In this document: positions 45,526 to 55,270 of the stretch, piece after piece
Position numbering within the stretch: position 1 is the stretch's first letter
Layout of the letters: every line of letters starts with the position of its first letter
DNA from: Paucilactobacillus hokkaidonensis JCM 18461
GTDB taxonomy: Bacteria; Bacillota; Bacilli; Lactobacillales; Lactobacillaceae
NCBI RefSeq assembly: GCF_000829395.1
Contig: NZ_AP014680.1
Coordinates: forward strand, 1,116,001-1,180,000
Length of the DNA: 64,000 bases
Reading direction: 5' to 3'
The notes under the pieces: generated by a model
Told to the model about the DNA's origin: nothing
The model's input: the letters and a program-made list of their open reading frames with translations, nothing else
Databases searched by the model: none
Made by a program: the position numbers and the translations under genes

Positions 45526-47604
45526 CTATTTTACAATCAATTCGTCCAAATTACCAACTAAAAAGATTAAATGTGCTAAAATACTTAATTGTTTCAAGCG
45601 ATTATTTTTAATTGCTTCATTTTTATCCATAATCATATTTTCATCAAAGTAATTTTCAATTATCGGTTGTAACTTGATTAATTGCTCAAAGTTTGCAGCC
45701 ACGGTTTGGTGCAATGCTTGCTTTTGAATTTTATCAACTGCCTCATGTAATTGCTGCTCCGATGGATGCTCAAATAAAGTATCATCGACGGTTAATTCAT
45801 CAGAATTAAACTCGGCCTTTTTGGCAATTCGCAACACACGTGTTAACGCCTCAATTGAATCTTTAAATTTAGGATCAGTTTTGTGCTCATTTAACGCATC
45901 TGCAGCTGCCAAAACATTAGCAATATCAATTTGAGAGCCACCGACAACCGCATCAACAATATCATGCCGGACGTCATGGTTACCAAACCATTGTCGAATA
46001 CGATCCTGAATGAAGTCTCGCACTTGGCTTGCATGCTCAGCAACATCAAAGGCCGGTACCGCATCAGCTTCTTTAAGTGCAGTCACGAATTCTGGTTCCA
46101 TGTGCAAAAGTGGTAAATGCCAATTACGATCAGCAACAATTCGCACAATTCCAAATGCCTGTCGCCGCAAAGCATATGGATCATTAGAACCACTTGGAAT
46201 CATCCCAACAGCAAAGAAACTGATGATACTATCCAATTTATCCGCAATTGCTAAAACCGCACCAATAGTTGTCTGTGGCAAATCTCCCTCTGCAGAAGTT
46301 GGTAAATAATGTTCTCGAACTGCAGCGGCAACCGTTGCCTTTTCACCTTGTAACAAAGCATATTTTTCACCCATCACACCTTGTAACTCAGCAAATTCAC
46401 CGACCATCCCAGTCGTTAAATCAAATTTATAGATATGACCGGCTCGATCCAAATCTGATAACACATCGGCTGAAAGATCTAATTGCCTACCAATTACACC
46501 GGCTAGAGCACTAACACGTTGCATTTTGTCATACATTGAGCTGATCTTATCATGGAAACTAACATTTTTCAGCCGTTCCACATACTGATCAATTGTATAC
46601 TGCTGATCCTCTTGATAAAAGAATTGGGCATCTGCTAATCGAGCAGCTAAGACACGTTCGTTACCTCGGATCACGTTATCCAGATGTTCTGCGTTTCCGT
46701 TACGGACAGAAATAAAGCTAGGCAATAACTTACCTGCCTGATCCCGGGCATAGAAGAATCGCTGATGATCCTTCATTGAAGTAATTAAAACCTCATCTGG
46801 TAAATTCAGATATTCTTCTTCAAAATGACCAGCAAAAGCAGTTGGCCATTCAACTAAATTATTGACCTCTTCCAATAGATCAGAATCTAACTCAACTTTC
46901 CAGTTATTATCCTTTGCAATTGTGTCAATCTGTTCTTTAATTAATTGCTTGCGTTTAGTCTGATCCGCAATCACAAATTCTTGTTGTAATGCTTTTTCAT
47001 AGTCGCCAGCTTGTTGTAGCGTAACTGCACTTCCTAAAAAACGATGTCCCTGTGTAACATTACCAGTAGTGACATCCAAAATCGAAAATGGCACCACTTG
47101 ATCATCCAGTAAAGCCACTAACCATTTAATGGGACGCACAAATTCAAATTTATGTGTAGACCACTTCATCATTGTTGGAAAATTCATTGCCATAATAATG
47201 TCTTTCAAGCCAGTCAATACTTCTGTGACTGGTTTTCCTGTAATATGTTTATCAATATAAACATATTCAGTACCCTTAATTTCTTTAAAGGTAATATCAT
47301 CAACACTAGCACCTTGGCCCTTGGTAAAGCCAATTGCTGCCTTTGTCCAATTGCCGTCTGCATCCTGGGCGATTTTTTTGGCCGGACCTTTGACTTCAGT
47401 TTGGATATCTGGTTGCTTATCGTCCAATCCACTCAACAATAATGCTAATCGACGGGGAGTCGCAAACTCTTCAACTTGCTCAAATGAAATTCGTTGATCA
47501 GCCAAATAATCGCTCACACGGGCCACAAGTTGTTTAATACTTGGTGTTACAACATGTGCAGGCATTTCTTCAACGCCAATTTCTAATAAAAATGAATGTG
47601 TCAT
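45526..47604 (-). CDS. glyS: Glycyl-tRNA synthetase beta subunit
   Basis: GlyS is the large subunit of the bacterial alpha2beta2 glycyl-tRNA synthetase and carries the tRNA-binding parts. The 692-residue protein begins SFLLEIGVEEMPA and has EFATPRRLALLL, VRPIKWLVALL, GNERVLAARLADAQFFYQED and the HD-like segments of the beta subunit, plus a C-terminal anticodon-binding helical domain. Its ATG overlaps the glyQ stop by one base (TAATG), so translation is coupled. The pair is under the T-box upstream of glyQ. Confidence 0.97.
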   Translation of the reverse strand: MTHSFLLEIGVEEMPAHVVTPSIKQLVARVSDYLADQRISFEQVEEFATPRRLALLLSGLDDKQPDIQTEVKGPAKKIAQDADGNWTKAAIGFTKGQGASVDDITFKEIKGTEYVYIDKHITGKPVTEVLTGLKDIIMAMNFPTMMKWSTHKFEFVRPIKWLVALLDDQVVPFSILDVTTGNVTQGHRFLGSAVTLQQAGDYEKALQQEFVIADQTKRKQLIKEQIDTIAKDNNWKVELDSDLLEEVNNLVEWPTAFAGHFEEEYLNLPDEVLITSMKDHQRFFYARDQAGKLLPSFISVRNGNAEHLDNVIRGNERVLAARLADAQFFYQEDQQYTIDQYVERLKNVSFHDKISSMYDKMQRVSALAGVIGRQLDLSADVLSDLDRAGHIYKFDLTTGMVGEFAELQGVMGEKYALLQGEKATVAAAVREHYLPTSAEGDLPQTTIGAVLAIADKLDSIISFFAVGMIPSGSNDPYALRRQAFGIVRIVADRNWHLPLLHMEPEFVTALKEADAVPAFDVAEHASQVRDFIQDRIRQWFGNHDVRHDIVDAVVGGSQIDIANVLAAADALNEHKTDPKFKDSIEALTRVLRIAKKAEFNSDELTVDDTLFEHPSEQQLHEAVDKIQKQALHQTVAANFEQLIKLQPIIENYFDENMIMDKNEAIKNNRLKQLSILAHLIFLVGNLDELIVK

Positions 47605-48530
47605 TATTTGGCCTCCTTTTCATCTGCTAATAAAGCCTGTCGCTCTTTTTCATCCTTAATTAATGGGAACCCAAGCTTTTTACGCTCAGCCACAAATGCA
47701 CGTGCAATTGCTCGCGCCATCTTTCGAATACGAGATAGGTAACCAGCCCGTTCAGTTACGGACACGGCACCCCGTGCATCTAACAGGTTAAATGTATGAC
47801 TACATTTCAACACATAATCATAAGCCGGATGAACTAATCCAGCTTCGATTAATCGCTTAGCTTCTGCTTCATATTCATCAAAAAAGCCCAATAACATTTT
47901 TTGATTACTCATTTCAAAACTATATTTAGAATGCTCGTATTCAGGTTCTTTGAAAATATCACCGTATAAGACGCCGTCGGCCCATTCCAAATCAAATACG
48001 TTATTAACGTCTTGAATATATTGAGATAAACGTTCAAGTCCGTAAGTAACTTCGGATGCAACTGGATCAACCTGCAAACCACCAACTACCTGAAAATAGG
48101 TAAATTGAGTAATTTCCATTCCATCAAGCCAAACTTCCCAACCAACCCCAGCACAACCCATCGATGGATTCTCCCAGTTATCTTCCACAAACCGAATATC
48201 ATGTTCTAGTGGATCAATTCCTAACTCACGCAGGCTACCAAGATACAATTCCTGAATATTATCTGGTGAAGGTTTCATTATTACTTGAAATTGATGGTGT
48301 TGATACAATCGATTAGGATTATTACCGTACCGACCATCAGCTGGCCGCCGTGACGGCTCCACGTACGCAGCATTCCAAGGCTCTGGACCAATTGCTCGTA
48401 AAAAAGTATACGGGCTCATCGTTCCGGCCCCTTTTTCTGTATCGTAGGCTTGCATCAGCATGCAGCCTTGTTTTGCCCAATATTTTTGTAGTGTCAAAAT
48501 AATATCTTGCACAGCTAATTTTTTTGTCAT
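47604..48530 (-). CDS. glyQ: Glycyl-tRNA synthetase alpha subunit
   Basis: GlyQ is the catalytic subunit that activates glycine. The 308-residue protein matches the family throughout: [41 protein letters not shown] (in part), [21 protein letters not shown] and a C-terminal helical tail. GAGGAG precedes the ATG. A glycine-type T-box with its terminator lies just upstream. Confidence 0.98.
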   Translation of the reverse strand: MTKKLAVQDIILTLQKYWAKQGCMLMQAYDTEKGAGTMSPYTFLRAIGPEPWNAAYVEPSRRPADGRYGNNPNRLYQHHQFQVIMKPSPDNIQELYLGSLRELGIDPLEHDIRFVEDNWENPSMGCAGVGWEVWLDGMEITQFTYFQVVGGLQVDPVASEVTYGLERLSQYIQDVNNVFDLEWADGVLYGDIFKEPEYEHSKYSFEMSNQKMLLGFFDEYEAEAKRLIEAGLVHPAYDYVLKCSHTFNLLDARGAVSVTERAGYLSRIRKMARAIARAFVAERKKLGFPLIKDEKERQALLADEKEAK

Positions 48531-48552
48531 TTTGTTCTCCTCTCAGTCCATA

Positions 48553-48735
48553 TAAAAATCCCTGTAGAGACTACAAAATAGTCTCTACAGGGACGAATTT
48601 ATCGCGGTTCCACCCTGCTTTTTTGCTTTCGCAAAACAGCTTCATTACACAGTTCCAACTGATAAAGCGCCTAACGTAACCATGTTGATGGCTTGCACTA
48701 TCCCATCTCGCTAATATGGTCGTTTTTTCTTCGTC
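48553..48735 (-). promoter_or_regulatory. Glycine T-box riboswitch controlling glyQ-glyS
   Basis: The minus strand has stem I (AGCG... with GATGG/CCATC at its tip), a likely GGC specifier in GTTAGGCGCT (48671-48669), the T-box AGGGTGGAACCGCG (48616-48603) and a terminator CCCTGTAGAGACTA/TAGTCTCTACAGGG followed by TTTTTAT. Stems II/IIA appear absent, as in other glyQS T-boxes. Uncharged glycyl tRNA should prevent termination. Confidence 0.94.
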
Positions 48736-48760
48736 TTTGCTGGATATTTAATTCTCATTA

Positions 48761-48789
48761 ATCATAATCGACTCATTTATCATTGTCAA
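48761..48789 (-). promoter_or_regulatory. Promoter of the glyQ-glyS T-box transcript
   Basis: Minus strand TTGACA, 17-nt spacer, TATGAT. The -35 lies within the last codons of recO. Confidence 0.75.
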
Positions 48790-49573
48790 TATCATTTGAC
48801 GGTCGTTTAGTTAATTTTTGGGTCCAAGAGCTCATCTGATCAATAAATCGTTTACTCTTCAAATGCAGTCCAACCGAATCATCATAAATCTGATCCAAAA
48901 CTTCACGTAAATGTTGCTTCGTATCTTCGTGCACATTGATTGAATTTAATTGCGTTAATTTAATTACTGAAAATTGACGTAAATAATAAATCGTTCGTTG
49001 ATCTAAATGAAGTCGATACTGATCTAAATGAAAATGATTAGCACATAGCAATCCGCCGTAACGTTGTGAATAATCAAATGGTAAATCAGTCCGACCACAA
49101 ACGGCACACCCTTGCCATTGTGGTGCAACACCGAACGCGCCTAATAGCTGTACTTCAACAATATTAGCAATAATTGCTTCATCTACGCCCTCATCAATTA
49201 ACCGTAATGCGGCAGCTATATTTTCAAACCAACTTCCCAGCGGTTGATCATCTTGAAATGCACTATCGACTAATCCCAAGATATAAGTTGCATAGGCATT
49301 TTTAACAATATCTTGGGTAATATTTTGATACTGTTGTGTATCTGCTGCGGCATTGATAAAACTAAGCCCCTGCTGATTGAGTGCTCCAATATAGGTTCCA
49401 TGCGTAAATGGTAAAATATCAGCCGTCAGCCTGAAGCCTCTTTTTTTAGCATTCTTAACTAAGAACATCGTTTTTCCGACTCGATCAGTCAATATTTTAA
49501 CCAACAAGTCACGCTCACGATAATCACGACGGTACATTATAATGCCATTAAATCGTTCATTAATTTGGCCCAT
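48773..49573 (-). CDS. recO: DNA repair protein RecO
   Basis: RecO helps load RecA on SSB-coated DNA in the RecFOR pathway. The 266-residue protein has an N-terminal OB fold (RFNGIIMYRRDYRERDLLVKIL, in part), a helical body, and a zinc site CAVCGRTDLP...LCANH near residues 148-175. The start has GGGGGA 5 nt upstream. It follows era by about 30 nt in the conserved ybeY-dgkA-era-recO chain. The promoter for glyQ lies in its 3' end. Confidence 0.94.
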   Translation of the reverse strand: MGQINERFNGIIMYRRDYRERDLLVKILTDRVGKTMFLVKNAKKRGFRLTADILPFTHGTYIGALNQQGLSFINAAADTQQYQNITQDIVKNAYATYILGLVDSAFQDDQPLGSWFENIAAALRLIDEGVDEAIIANIVEVQLLGAFGVAPQWQGCAVCGRTDLPFDYSQRYGGLLCANHFHLDQYRLHLDQRTIYYLRQFSVIKLTQLNSINVHEDTKQHLREVLDQIYDDSVGLHLKSKRFIDQMSSWTQKLTKRPSNDIDNDK

Positions 49574-49602
49574 CGTGTTCCCCCAATTAAAACTCGTTAC
49601 TA

Positions 49603-50508
49603 TTAATAGTCCTTTTTGCGATAGCCATATTCCTTAAGGGTTGATGACTTGTCGCGCCAATGCTCGACAACCTTCACCCATAGTTCTAGGTATACTTTGT
49701 CGCCTAGTAGTCGCTCAATATCTTGCCGTGCCAGTGTCCCGATCTTCTTAAGCATTTTTCCGCCCTTACCAATAATAATTCCCTTTTGGGTTGGACGTTC
49801 AACTACAATCGTCGCTGCAACATGAATTGTCTTTTCATCTTCACGATTAATCTGTTCAATATCAATTGCCACTGAATGTGGGATTTCATCCCGTGTCAGC
49901 TGAAATATTTTTTCTCGAATTAATTCGGCTACCACAAAACGTTCCGGATGATCACTAACTTGATCTTCAGGGTAATATTGGGGCCCGTTAGGTAATTTTT
50001 TAACCAATTCTTGTAACATTTCAGTGACATTATTACCTTGCAATGCAGAGATTGGTAATACTTGTTCCCACTTCAGTGAATCCTTGTACTGATCCATAAT
50101 TGCCAATAATCGATCTGGATGAACTTGATCAATTTTATTAATGATCAAATATATCGGTTGGTGCACCTTCTTTAAACGTTCAATAATAAAATTATCACCC
50201 GCACCCTTGTTTTCGGTTGCATTAATCACAAACAAAATTGCATCGACCTCATCAAGAGCGGACAAAGATGAACGCTCCATAAAATCGCCTAATTTAGTTT
50301 GTGGTTTATGAATTCCAGGGGTATCAATAAACACAATTTGTGCCTCATCAGTAGTGTAAATTCCTTGAATTTTATTTCTAGTCGTCTGAGCAACATCACT
50401 CATAATAGCAACTTTTTGCCCGATAACTTGATTCAATAAAGTTGATTTACCAACATTTGGTCGCCCAATCAGCGCCACAAAGCCGGATTTATAATTTGGA
50501 TTATCCAT
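49603..50508 (-). CDS. era: GTPase Era
   Basis: Era is an essential GTPase that binds the 3' end of 16S rRNA during 30S assembly. The 301-residue protein has [12 protein letters not shown] (G1), DTPGIHKP (G3), NKIDQV (G4), and the C-terminal KH domain with [19 protein letters not shown] precedes the ATG. It lies 15 nt after dgkA. Confidence 0.97.
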   Translation of the reverse strand: MDNPNYKSGFVALIGRPNVGKSTLLNQVIGQKVAIMSDVAQTTRNKIQGIYTTDEAQIVFIDTPGIHKPQTKLGDFMERSSLSALDEVDAILFVINATENKGAGDNFIIERLKKVHQPIYLIINKIDQVHPDRLLAIMDQYKDSLKWEQVLPISALQGNNVTEMLQELVKKLPNGPQYYPEDQVSDHPERFVVAELIREKIFQLTRDEIPHSVAIDIEQINREDEKTIHVAATIVVERPTQKGIIIGKGGKMLKKIGTLARQDIERLLGDKVYLELWVKVVEHWRDKSSTLKEYGYRKKDY

Positions 50509-50523
50509 TTAACCTCTCACAAT

Positions 50524-50910
50524 CTAAAAAAATTTAGGAATAAAAATAATAGCACCCACAATCACAGCAAATGTTGCTGATAATAGAACACTTCCTGCCG
50601 AAACATCCTTAATCCGTTTAGCTAACGGATCATATCGGCCTCGAACGATTAAATCAGTCAATGACTCCGCCACTGTATTGGCAAATTCACTCAAGAAAAC
50701 AAAAAAAATGGCAAAAATAATCCAAAGCCATTCTTGTTCACTAATTTTGAACCAAAAACCAGCAATGACGGCAACTACCGCTGCCGTCACATGGTAACGC
50801 ATGTTGCGTTCACGCGAGAAAACATCCCACGTTCCATGAATAGCATGATACAGTGCCTGTGTAAATCGATGATTTTTAGTTGTTTGTTTATCGTGTGAGT
50901 CCATAGTCAT
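50524..50910 (-). CDS. dgkA: Undecaprenol/diacylglycerol kinase family protein
   Basis: DgkA-type kinases in Gram-positives mainly phosphorylate undecaprenol, recycling the lipid carrier of the wall. The 128-residue protein has a charged N-terminus (ALYHAIHGTWDVFSRERNMR), three membrane helices, and the active-site block FLSEFANTVAESLTDLIV with the acidic residues that bind Mg-ATP, then DPLAKRIKDVSAGSVLL. The ATG at 50910 has AAAGGA 9 nt upstream. It overlaps the ybeY end by 23 nt. Confidence 0.92.
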   Translation of the reverse strand: MTMDSHDKQTTKNHRFTQALYHAIHGTWDVFSRERNMRYHVTAAVVAVIAGFWFKISEQEWLWIIFAIFFVFLSEFANTVAESLTDLIVRGRYDPLAKRIKDVSAGSVLLSATFAVIVGAIIFIPKFF

Positions 50911-51370
50911 CTAAAATTGTCCTTTGCAATGTAAACATCTCAGTTTCATCTGCTGGCGTTTGATGATCATATCCGTTTAAATGTAAGAATCCATGAACGA
51001 CTAGAAACCCAAGCTCACGTTCATCTGAGTGGCCTAGAAATTTTGCTTGTTCAGCCACCTTGTCGATTGATACAAAAATATCACCAATGTTTTCCGGAAT
51101 AGCAGCCTTTAACTCATCATCCATAATCACCGGAAAATCATCATCAGTATCATCCTCAATTGCAAAACTAATCACATCAGTTGCACTATCAACACCACGG
51201 TATTTTCGATTCAATTGTTGAATGCGATCATTATTCACAAAGGTCACTGACATTTCAGTATCTTCGCCAAGTTTAATATACTTACCGGCATATTCTAATA
51301 CCTTTGCCACCAAATCATGTTGTGCAGTCGTGATTCCATCTTTAGTTTGATCGTATATTTCTAAATCCAT
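50888..51370 (-). CDS. ybeY: Endoribonuclease YbeY
   Basis: YbeY is a zinc endoribonuclease active in 16S rRNA maturation and quality control. The 160-residue protein has VTFVNNDRIQQLNRKYRGVDSATDVISF (in part) and the zinc motif HGFLHLNGYDH (three His) near residue 124. It overlaps phoH by one base (TAATG) and dgkA by 23 nt, so the three are translated in series. Confidence 0.96.
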   Translation of the reverse strand: MDLEIYDQTKDGITTAQHDLVAKVLEYAGKYIKLGEDTEMSVTFVNNDRIQQLNRKYRGVDSATDVISFAIEDDTDDDFPVIMDDELKAAIPENIGDIFVSIDKVAEQAKFLGHSDERELGFLVVHGFLHLNGYDHQTPADETEMFTLQRTILDDYGLTR

Positions 51371-52356
51371 TACTTTTCCTGCCGTTTTTTATTTTCTTGG
51401 TCATACGCGTTAATGATACTTGCTACAACTGGATGCCGAACAACATCATCAGCATTAAATGTTACAAATTCAATCCGTTTAATGTGTTGTAATACTTTTT
51501 GTGCATTTACCAATCCACTGCGTGCACCATGAGGTAAATCAATTTGGGTAACGTCACCATTAACCACCATCTTAGAACCAAACCCCAAACGGGTCAAAAA
51601 CATCTTCATTTGAGCATTAGTTGTATTCTGTGCTTCGTCCAAAATCACAAATGCATTGTCAAGCGTTCGACCACGCATGTAAGCTAATGGAGCAATTTCA
51701 ATGACCTCACGATCCATTAATCGTTGTGTATGTTCTGCCCCTATGATTTGATACAATGCATCATAAATTGGCCGCAAATATGGATCAACTTTTTCTCGTA
51801 AATCCCCTGGTAAAAAGCCTAAACTTTCGCCAGCTTCAACTGCTGGTCGCGTTAAAATAATCTTCTCAACATCCCCACGTTTCAGAGCTGCCACGGCCAT
51901 TGTAACCGCCAAAAATGTTTTCCCAGTACCAGCTGGACCAATTCCAAACGTGACATCATTGTCATTCATTGCTTTGATATATTGTCGTTGGCCATAATTT
52001 TTAACGCGGACTGCTTTTCCTTGACGATCCTTGATTAAAATTTCGTTGTACAAATCAGCAAAATAATCAAGCGTCCCACGATCAGCCATCTTCATTGCAC
52101 TAACAACATCGGTACTACTCAAAGTGATTCCTTGCGTAATTAAGGCTGCTAAGTTTTTTAAGATGGCCACAGTTGCATCAACTGCATCCGCAGATCCACT
52201 AATCTTTAATTGCTCACCAAACGGACGAATAGTGACATTCATCCCTTCTTCTAGCAAGGCAACGTATTTATCTTGTGTTCCTAGCAATCCAATCTCAACT
52301 TCTGGATTAGAAACACGAAATGTTTTTTCAGTTAAATTTGTCGTTTCCTCGGCCAA
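51370..52356 (-). CDS. phoH: PhoH-like ATPase
   Basis: A cytoplasmic ATPase of the PhoH/PhoL group, always near ybeY and era and thought to act in RNA metabolism. The 328-residue protein has the Walker A GPAGTGKTFLAV near residue 136, EKIILTRPAVEAGE, Walker B AFVILDEAQNTT and a KH-like N-terminal part. It starts with TTG at 52356; AGAGGG lies 7 nt upstream and no ATG fits better. The name PhoH does not imply phosphate regulation here. Confidence 0.92.
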   Translation of the reverse strand: MAEETTNLTEKTFRVSNPEVEIGLLGTQDKYVALLEEGMNVTIRPFGEQLKISGSADAVDATVAILKNLAALITQGITLSSTDVVSAMKMADRGTLDYFADLYNEILIKDRQGKAVRVKNYGQRQYIKAMNDNDVTFGIGPAGTGKTFLAVTMAVAALKRGDVEKIILTRPAVEAGESLGFLPGDLREKVDPYLRPIYDALYQIIGAEHTQRLMDREVIEIAPLAYMRGRTLDNAFVILDEAQNTTNAQMKMFLTRLGFGSKMVVNGDVTQIDLPHGARSGLVNAQKVLQHIKRIEFVTFNADDVVRHPVVASIINAYDQENKKRQEK

Positions 52357-52434
52357 ATAAGAACCCTCTTTTCAACAATGTTTTACAATTGCATAGTACC
52401 ATACAACCAATCATTGCAACAAGAAAACGCTACT

Positions 52435-52878
52435 TTATTGTAATAGTTGTTTAACACTTTGATTAACAATCTTACCGTCAGCTTGACCTTTTAACTTAGG
52501 CATTACTGCACCCATTACTTTACCAAAATCGGCCATACTTTGGGCTCCAACTTCAGTAACCGTTTCTTGCACAATTTTTTTAACATCTTCTTCTGATAAC
52601 TGGGCTGGCATGTACTTTTCAACAACCTTAATTTCTGCACTTGTACTTGCTACTAGATCCTCTCGACCACCCTTATCAAACTCAGCCATTGAATCCTTAC
52701 GTTGCTTTAATTCACGTGATAATACACTAAGTTCATCTTCAGGTGTTAGATCGTGGCCTAAATTAATTTGTTCATTCATAACGGCCGATTTAAGCATCCG
52801 AACCACGCTTAAAGTTGGCTTATCCTTGGCTTTCATAGCTGTTTTCATATCTGCATTTAATGTCTCTAATAAACTCAT
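52435..52878 (-). CDS. yqeY: GatB/YqeY domain protein
   Basis: The 147-residue protein matches the YqeY family, related to the tail domain of GatB that binds tRNA. It contains LNADMKTAMKAKDKPTLSVVRMLKSA (in part), ELSVLSRELKQRKDS and DFGKVMGAVMPKLKGQADG. Its own role is unknown. It follows rpsU through a terminator-like hairpin and precedes phoH, the usual rpsU-yqeY-phoH order. A clear AGGAGG site is present. Confidence 0.93.
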   Translation of the reverse strand: MSLLETLNADMKTAMKAKDKPTLSVVRMLKSAVMNEQINLGHDLTPEDELSVLSRELKQRKDSMAEFDKGGREDLVASTSAEIKVVEKYMPAQLSEEDVKKIVQETVTEVGAQSMADFGKVMGAVMPKLKGQADGKIVNQSVKQLLQ

Positions 52879-52912
52879 TTGAATACCTCCTAAAATTCAT
52901 TATAACAAAATA

Positions 52913-52955
52913 AATGCCCCTGCCCGAATGAAAAATCATTCGATTCAGGAGCATT
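52913..52955 (-). terminator. Hairpin terminator after rpsU
   Basis: Minus strand: AATGCTCCTG..CGAATGA and TCATTCG..CAGGGGCATT form an interrupted stem around TTTT, then TATTTTG. Read-through would feed yqeY and the genes beyond. Confidence 0.75.
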
Positions 52956-52960
52956 AACGA

Positions 52961-53146
52961 CTAGAAGCGTTTCTTTGTCTTACGTTTCCGAGCCGCTTCT
53001 GATTTCAACTTACGTTTAACACTAGGCTTTTCGTAATATTCACGTTTACGGTATTCTTGTAAAGTACCGTTTTTTGAAACTGTACGTTTAAAGCGTCGAA
53101 GTGCGTCATCAAGAGATTCATTCTTACGAACGACTGTTTTTGCCAT
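52961..53146 (-). CDS. rpsU: 30S ribosomal protein S21
   Basis: S21 is a small basic protein of the 30S platform. The 61-residue sequence is family-typical: [32 protein letters not shown], and a basic KRKTKKRF end. A strong GGAGGGAGGG site and a near-consensus promoter suit high expression. It heads the yqeY-phoH-ybeY-dgkA-era-recO series. Confidence 0.97.
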   Translation of the reverse strand: MAKTVVRKNESLDDALRRFKRTVSKNGTLQEYRKREYYEKPSVKRKLKSEAARKRKTKKRF

Positions 53147-53218
53147 ATGAATTCCCTCCCTCCGAGCTTAAAGTTTCACGGCAAACCGCCAAAATATCGC
53201 AGCTATACTGCTGTTAAT

Positions 53219-53247
53219 ATTATACATAAATTGATTTAACTCGTCAA
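53219..53247 (-). promoter_or_regulatory. Near-consensus rpsU promoter
   Basis: Minus strand TTGACG, 17-nt spacer, TATAAT, about 73 nt before the rpsU start. It is the best promoter seen in the window. Confidence 0.85.
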
Positions 53248-53316
53248 CAATACTTCGTAACTTAATGCATATTTTTTTCAATGCATGAATAACCTAATCA
53301 AATTGAGATTAAACCC

Positions 53317-54210
53317 CTATTTATTTGCAATCAATTTATCAACAAACTCAGGATCAAATTGTTGCTTCTTTAACATCGCAATCTCTGCACCATATGGCGC
53401 AACTTTATGTTTATCGTCTATCTTAACGTAAGGACTTTCTAAAATCTTCGGCACCTCAGTCAGTTGTGGGTGATGCGCAATATAACTTAGCGTATCAAAT
53501 CCAATTGTTCCCATTCCAGTGTTTGCATGCCGATCTTTATGACTACCTTGTTCATTTTTAGAGTCGTTTAAATGCAACACCTTTAAACGATCAATTCCAA
53601 TTACATGATCAAATTCATTTAAGACACCATCAAAGTCATCTTTAATGGCATAACCGGCATCACTCGTATGGCAAGTATCAAATGTTACGGATAATTTATC
53701 ATTATTTGTCACACCAGCAATAATTGTTGCCAACTGTTCAAATGTACGACCCACCTCTGTACCCTTGCCAGCCATTGTTTCAATCGCAATTTGTGGTTTT
53801 TGATCAGTTGTAATGACTTCATTCAAGCCCTTGATAATCTGTTTTAAGGCTGCATCATCACCCGCACCAACATGCGCGCCCGGATGTAACGTAATTTGAT
53901 CGGCTCCGACCGCGGTTGCACGCATTACCTCACCACGTAAAAATTCAACACCAAATTTAAAATTTTCTGGTTTAATTGTATTACCCAAGTTGACGATATA
54001 CGGCGCATGCACAACAATATGTGATAGCTTATGTTCTGCAATATATTGCTCACCTTCATCAATTTTCATCTCAGAAGTATCTTTGCGTCTTGTGTTCTGC
54101 GGAGCGCCCGTATAAATCATAAATGTATTGGCTTTATAGCTAACTGCCTCTTGAGCAGCACCTAATAACATTTTGGGGGCCTTCATTCCAACGTGTGATC
54201 CAATTAACAT
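53317..54210 (-). CDS. nfo: Deoxyribonuclease IV (endonuclease IV)
   Basis: Nfo is a zinc AP endonuclease of base excision repair. The 297-residue TIM-barrel protein has the metal ligands and signatures in order: [61 protein letters not shown] and LESPY. AAGGAG precedes the ATG. It lies between rpsU and the YitT gene on the same strand. Confidence 0.96.
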   Translation of the reverse strand: MLIGSHVGMKAPKMLLGAAQEAVSYKANTFMIYTGAPQNTRRKDTSEMKIDEGEQYIAEHKLSHIVVHAPYIVNLGNTIKPENFKFGVEFLRGEVMRATAVGADQITLHPGAHVGAGDDAALKQIIKGLNEVITTDQKPQIAIETMAGKGTEVGRTFEQLATIIAGVTNNDKLSVTFDTCHTSDAGYAIKDDFDGVLNEFDHVIGIDRLKVLHLNDSKNEQGSHKDRHANTGMGTIGFDTLSYIAHHPQLTEVPKILESPYVKIDDKHKVAPYGAEIAMLKKQQFDPEFVDKLIANK

Positions 54211-54233
54211 ATTATTTACTCCTTTTTTAATTA

Positions 54234-55109
54234 TTAAAGCTTAGGTTCATAAAAATGCCCCATAATTTGCATCGATTCAGTCATAGAAACAAATGCCCGT
54301 GGATCAGACTCTTCCATTGCTTCACGGAGTTCATACACTTCATAACGAGAAATCACAGTAAATAAAATCTCTTTTTCATCGTGATGATAAGCACCCTCAG
54401 CATCGTGAACAATTGTAATTCCGCGTCTAATGTGGTTTTGAACACTATCAATCACAGATTTAGGACGACCGGTTATAATCATCACCTGCAACAACTGTTG
54501 TCGCGTATAGACCATGTCCATAACTCGGGCGTTCACGACTAGCCCGATTGCTGAATACAATGCATATGGCCAGCCAAAGACGAATCCAGCAGCAATGACA
54601 ATTAGTGAATTAAATAAAATGTTAATTGTTCCCATTTTGCTACCAGTTTTTTTACGTAATACCATTCCAACGATGTCTAACCCACCTGTTGAAATTCCAT
54701 ATCGTAGCGCTAATCCTGTTCCAAATCCATTAATTGCACCACCAAAAATAGCACAAATCAGCGGATCATGAGTTAAGGTAACCGGCTGAATGAGTCGCAT
54801 CATAATACTGGCTAAAGCAACACATATCACTGTAAATAAAGTAAACTGTCTACCAATTTTAAGCCATGCAAGCACAAACAGTGGCACATTAATCACGAAC
54901 AACATTAACGCCGTACTTAATTCTATCGGAGCATATCGTCCAGTCAAGGTTGTAATCAGTTGTGCTAACCCAGTCGCTCCAGATGAATAAATATGACCTG
55001 GTGTCCAGAAAAAATTAACTGCAATTGAAACTAAAATCGCATAAATAAATGCGGTTCCTGTTTTACCAATATATTGATGACGTTCAATTAAACGCTGTAA
55101 ATCTTCCAT
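54234..55109 (-). CDS. YitT family membrane protein
   Basis: The 291-residue protein has about five to six membrane helices in residues 15-205 ([33 protein letters not shown]) and a C-terminal DUF2179 cytoplasmic domain ([19 protein letters not shown]). YitT proteins are widespread in Firmicutes; transport is suspected but the substrate is unknown. GAGG lies about 12 nt before the ATG. An extended -10 TGCTATAAT (55152-55144) lies upstream, so it may head a unit with nfo. Confidence 0.87.
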   Translation of the reverse strand: MEDLQRLIERHQYIGKTGTAFIYAILVSIAVNFFWTPGHIYSSGATGLAQLITTLTGRYAPIELSTALMLFVINVPLFVLAWLKIGRQFTLFTVICVALASIMMRLIQPVTLTHDPLICAIFGGAINGFGTGLALRYGISTGGLDIVGMVLRKKTGSKMGTINILFNSLIVIAAGFVFGWPYALYSAIGLVVNARVMDMVYTRQQLLQVMIITGRPKSVIDSVQNHIRRGITIVHDAEGAYHHDEKEILFTVISRYEVYELREAMEESDPRAFVSMTESMQIMGHFYEPKL

Positions 55110-55143
55110 TAGATTGATTAACCTCGCTACTTTAATATGTTAA

Positions 55144-55152
55144 TTATAGCAA
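55144..55152 (-). promoter_or_regulatory. Extended -10 promoter for the YitT gene
   Basis: Minus strand TGCTATAAT, about 35 nt before the start codon. No good -35 is seen. Confidence 0.5.
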
Positions 55153-55221
55153 ATATTAACATTACTTACTCTAATTCAGTTTATAAGTTTTTAAACTTTG
55201 ATAATTCTCTCTCATTATAAA

Positions 55222-55262
55222 TAAAAATAGATATTGAATAAACTAAATTCAACACCTATTTT
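55222..55262 (-). terminator. aspS terminator
   Basis: Minus strand: AAATAGGTGTTGAAT and ATTCAATATCTATTT pair over 15 positions with two G-T, followed by TTATTTATAA. It ends the hisS-aspS operon. Confidence 0.8.
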
Positions 55263-55270
55263 ATATCTTA

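Noticed and set aside
46010-46309. Plus-strand open frame of 99 codons opposite glyS
   Set aside because: It is antisense to a well-conserved gene, has no ribosome binding site and its protein has no recognisable feature; the same holds for the other antisense frames in the window.
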